Assembly (NCBI GenBank): GCA_944391275.1
Contig: CALXSZ010000032.1
Span: 1 to 7,114 of the forward strand
Direction: 5' to 3'
Length of the DNA stretch: 7,114 nt
DNA from: an uncultured Syntrophomonadaceae bacterium
GTDB taxonomy: Bacteria; Bacillota; Syntrophomonadia; Syntrophomonadales; Syntrophomonadaceae
This document shows positions 6,472 through 7,114 of the stretch, one piece after another (position 1 is the first letter of the stretch; every line of letters starts with the position of its first letter). Under the pieces are notes generated by a model. The model ran no database searches, was not told where the DNA came from, and worked only from the letters and a program-made list of their open reading frames with translations. Both the position numbers and the translations under genes were made by a program.

Positions 6472-6546
6472 TGGGGTGTCGCCAAGCGGTAAGGCAACGG
6501 ACTTTGACTCCGTCATTCGTTGGTTCGAATCCAACCATCCCAGCCA
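6472..6546 (+). tRNA. tRNA-Gln (anticodon TTG)
   Basis: A complete 75-base cloverleaf with encoded CCA. The acceptor arm TGGGGTG pairs with CATCCCA with one G-T wobble, the discriminator is G, and the D arm contains GCCAAGCGGTAAGGC. The anticodon stem ACGGA/TCCGT holds the loop CTTTGAC with anticodon TTG at 6504-6506, reading CAA and probably CAG. The T arm GTTGG-TTCGAAT-CCAAC is perfect. It is the first gene of a two-tRNA transcript with tRNA-Lys, eight bases downstream. Confidence 0.96.
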
Positions 6547-6554
6547 TTTTTTTT

Positions 6555-6630
6555 GGGTCGTTAGCTCAGGTGGTAGAGCACCTGACTTTTAATCAGGGTG
6601 TCCGGGGTTCGAGTCCCCGACGACCCACCA
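6555..6630 (+). tRNA. tRNA-Lys (anticodon TTT)
   Basis: A complete 76-base cloverleaf with encoded CCA. The acceptor GGGTCGT/ACGACCC is perfect, the D arm is GCTC/GAGC, and the anticodon stem CCTGA/TCAGG holds the loop CTTTTAA with anticodon TTT at 6588-6590. The T arm is CGGGG-TTCGAGT-CCCCG and the discriminator is A. A terminator follows after a few bases, ending the Gln-Lys unit. Confidence 0.97.
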
Positions 6631-6638
6631 TGGGTTGT

Positions 6639-6668
6639 AAAAAACCGGAAACAATTCCGGTTTTTTTT
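6639..6668 (+). terminator. Terminator after tRNA-Lys
   Basis: AACCGGAA (6643-6650) and TTCCGGTT (6655-6662) form a stem with an ACAA loop. It can be extended by flanking A and T runs, and a run of eight T ends at 6668. It separates the Gln-Lys transcript from tRNA-Val. Confidence 0.9.
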
Positions 6669-6719
6669 GAAAATTATTTTTTGATTCCGTATGGATTTGC
6701 AGAGAAGAAGAGGAAAGGC

Positions 6720-6748
6720 TTGATTTTTCTTGATAAATCCCTTATATT
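6720..6748 (+). promoter_or_regulatory. Promoter of tRNA-Val
   Basis: TTGATT (6720-6725), a 17-bp spacer, and TATATT (6743-6748). Initiation near 6755 would start only about five bases before the mature tRNA at 6760. An alternative pair, TTGATA (6730-6735) and TATATA (6753-6758), would start inside the tRNA and is unlikely. Confidence 0.65.
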
Positions 6749-6759
6749 GAAGTATATAC

Positions 6760-6834
6760 GGGTCGTTAACTCAGAGGGAGAGTGCTTCCTTGACGCGGAA
6801 GAAGTCACAAGTTCGAATCTTGTACGACCCACCA
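6760..6834 (+). tRNA. tRNA-Val (anticodon GAC)
   Basis: A complete 75-base cloverleaf with encoded CCA. The acceptor GGGTCGT/ACGACCC is perfect and identical to that of the preceding tRNA-Lys. The D arm is ACTC/GAGT with a short loop, and the anticodon stem CTTCC/GGAAG holds the loop TTGACGC with anticodon GAC at 6792-6794, reading GUC and GUU. The T arm is ACAAG-TTCGAAT-CTTGT. A73 and the A35-C36 pair fit valine identity. Position 37 is G, which is less common. It is the last tRNA before a tyrosine recombinase and so is a candidate chromosomal attachment site. Confidence 0.93.
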
Positions 6835-6846
6835 TTGAAATTTTCG

Positions 6847-6879
6847 GAGTCCGAAAGATTGCCTTTCGGACTCTTTTTT
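6847..6879 (+). terminator. Terminator after tRNA-Val
   Basis: A perfect 11-bp stem, GAGTCCGAAAG (6847-6857) with CTTTCGGACTC (6863-6873), a five-base loop and a run of six T. It ends the tRNA-Val transcript and lies between the tRNA and the recombinase. Confidence 0.92.
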
Positions 6880-6887
6880 ATTTTTGC

Positions 6888-6951
6888 TTTTAATGAGTTT
6901 TAATGCCAAATACTTTCAAATAATGTGGGTTTCTTAGTCAAAAAGTAGTCA
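6888..6951. repeat. Two pairs of short direct repeats between tRNA-Val and the recombinase
   Basis: TTTTAATG occurs at 6888-6895 and 6898-6905 (10-bp period). TAGTCA occurs at 6935-6940 and 6946-6951 (11-bp period). Closely phased repeats next to an integrase gene are what arm-type recombinase binding sites look like, so these are candidates. The repeats are short and the region is AT-rich, so chance is possible. Confidence 0.4.
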
Positions 6952-6956
6952 GACGA

Positions 6957-7114
6957 TTAGAGATTCGATAGGATTTTTTGGGCTTCCAGAAGATGTTCCG
7001 CTTGAATGTGCGTGTAGGTATCCTTCGTCATGGTTAAGGTCGCGTGTCCTAAAAGATACTGACAGGTTTTGGGAGGGACGCCAGCTAGGTCTAAATTCGT
7101 TGCGTAGGTATGCC
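6957..7114 (-). CDS. Tyrosine recombinase/integrase, C-terminal fragment (continues beyond window)
   Basis: The minus-strand frame running in from the window edge encodes 51 residues and a TAA stop at 6957-6959. They match the end of a tyrosine recombinase catalytic domain: HTYATNL (the second half of the HxxRHT box), LLGH (20-23, conserved His23) and DTYTHI (31-36, with Tyr33 as the nucleophile). The two bases before the first His codon are GG, which would fit the expected arginine codon (CGG or AGG) but cannot be read fully. The family cuts and rejoins DNA at att sites, as phage and conjugative-element integrases do. XerC/XerD-like resolvases share these motifs, but the position next to a tRNA cluster favours an element integrase. 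The gene reads toward tRNA-Val, whose end lies 122 bp from its stop. The N-terminal core-binding and arm-binding domains are outside the window. Confidence 0.9.
   Translation of the reverse strand, partial: HTYATNLDLAGVPPKTCQYLLGHATLTMTKDTYTHIQAEHLLEAQKILSNL

Noticed and set aside
6468..6893. A 141-residue open frame on the + strand across the tRNA block
   Set aside because: It runs through three tRNA genes and two terminators, and its residues are simply translated tRNA sequence. There is no ribosome site before it.
1..7114. CRISPR array, insertion sequence or toxin-antitoxin pair
   Set aside because: No spaced repeat series, transposase motif or paired small genes were found; the only mobile-element signal is the recombinase fragment at the right edge.

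Overview
The window looks like a chromosomal segment of a low-to-mid GC Bacillota-type bacterium. The order trigger factor - clpP - clpX is a classic housekeeping cluster. The ClpP is 197 residues with a Gram-positive style N-terminus (MLIPTVIEQ), and the isocitrate dehydrogenase is of the roughly 423-residue Bacillus type. Shine-Dalgarno sequences are strong AGGAGG variants. I cannot fix the genus; Negativicutes or a clostridial lineage would fit, but that is inference.

Layout. Positions 2-763 hold the C-terminal part of trigger factor (tig), followed by clpP (855-1448) and clpX (1528-2778), all on the + strand. A long hairpin terminator closes the cluster at about 2809-2850. A membrane protein of the DUF554/YdfK type (2939-3634, TTG start) follows with its own candidate extended -10 promoter. 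Next is a 163-bp gap with a good extended -10 promoter and a leader inverted repeat, then a homocitrate synthase/NifV-like acyltransferase (3798-4997), a strong terminator hairpin, and an NADP-type isocitrate dehydrogenase (icd, 5102-6370).

The right end is an RNA-gene block: tRNA-Gln(TTG) and tRNA-Lys(TTT) behind a TTGACA-17-TATCCT promoter, a terminator, tRNA-Val(GAC) behind its own promoter, and a second terminator. On the minus strand, from the window edge to 6957, is the C-terminal 51 residues of a tyrosine recombinase reading toward the tRNA cluster. This probably marks the edge of an integrated element that continues beyond the right end of the window.

How the genes work together. Trigger factor folds nascent chains while ClpX unfolds substrates and feeds them to ClpP, so the left third is protein quality control. 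The NifV-like enzyme and isocitrate dehydrogenase are neighbours and could both serve the oxidative branch from acetyl-CoA plus oxaloacetate to 2-oxoglutarate/glutamate. In that reading the NifV-like enzyme would be a Re-type citrate synthase candidate rather than a homocitrate synthase. This is the most interesting functional hypothesis here. I saw no convincing novel defence or mobile system inside the window; the recombinase points to where one might lie.
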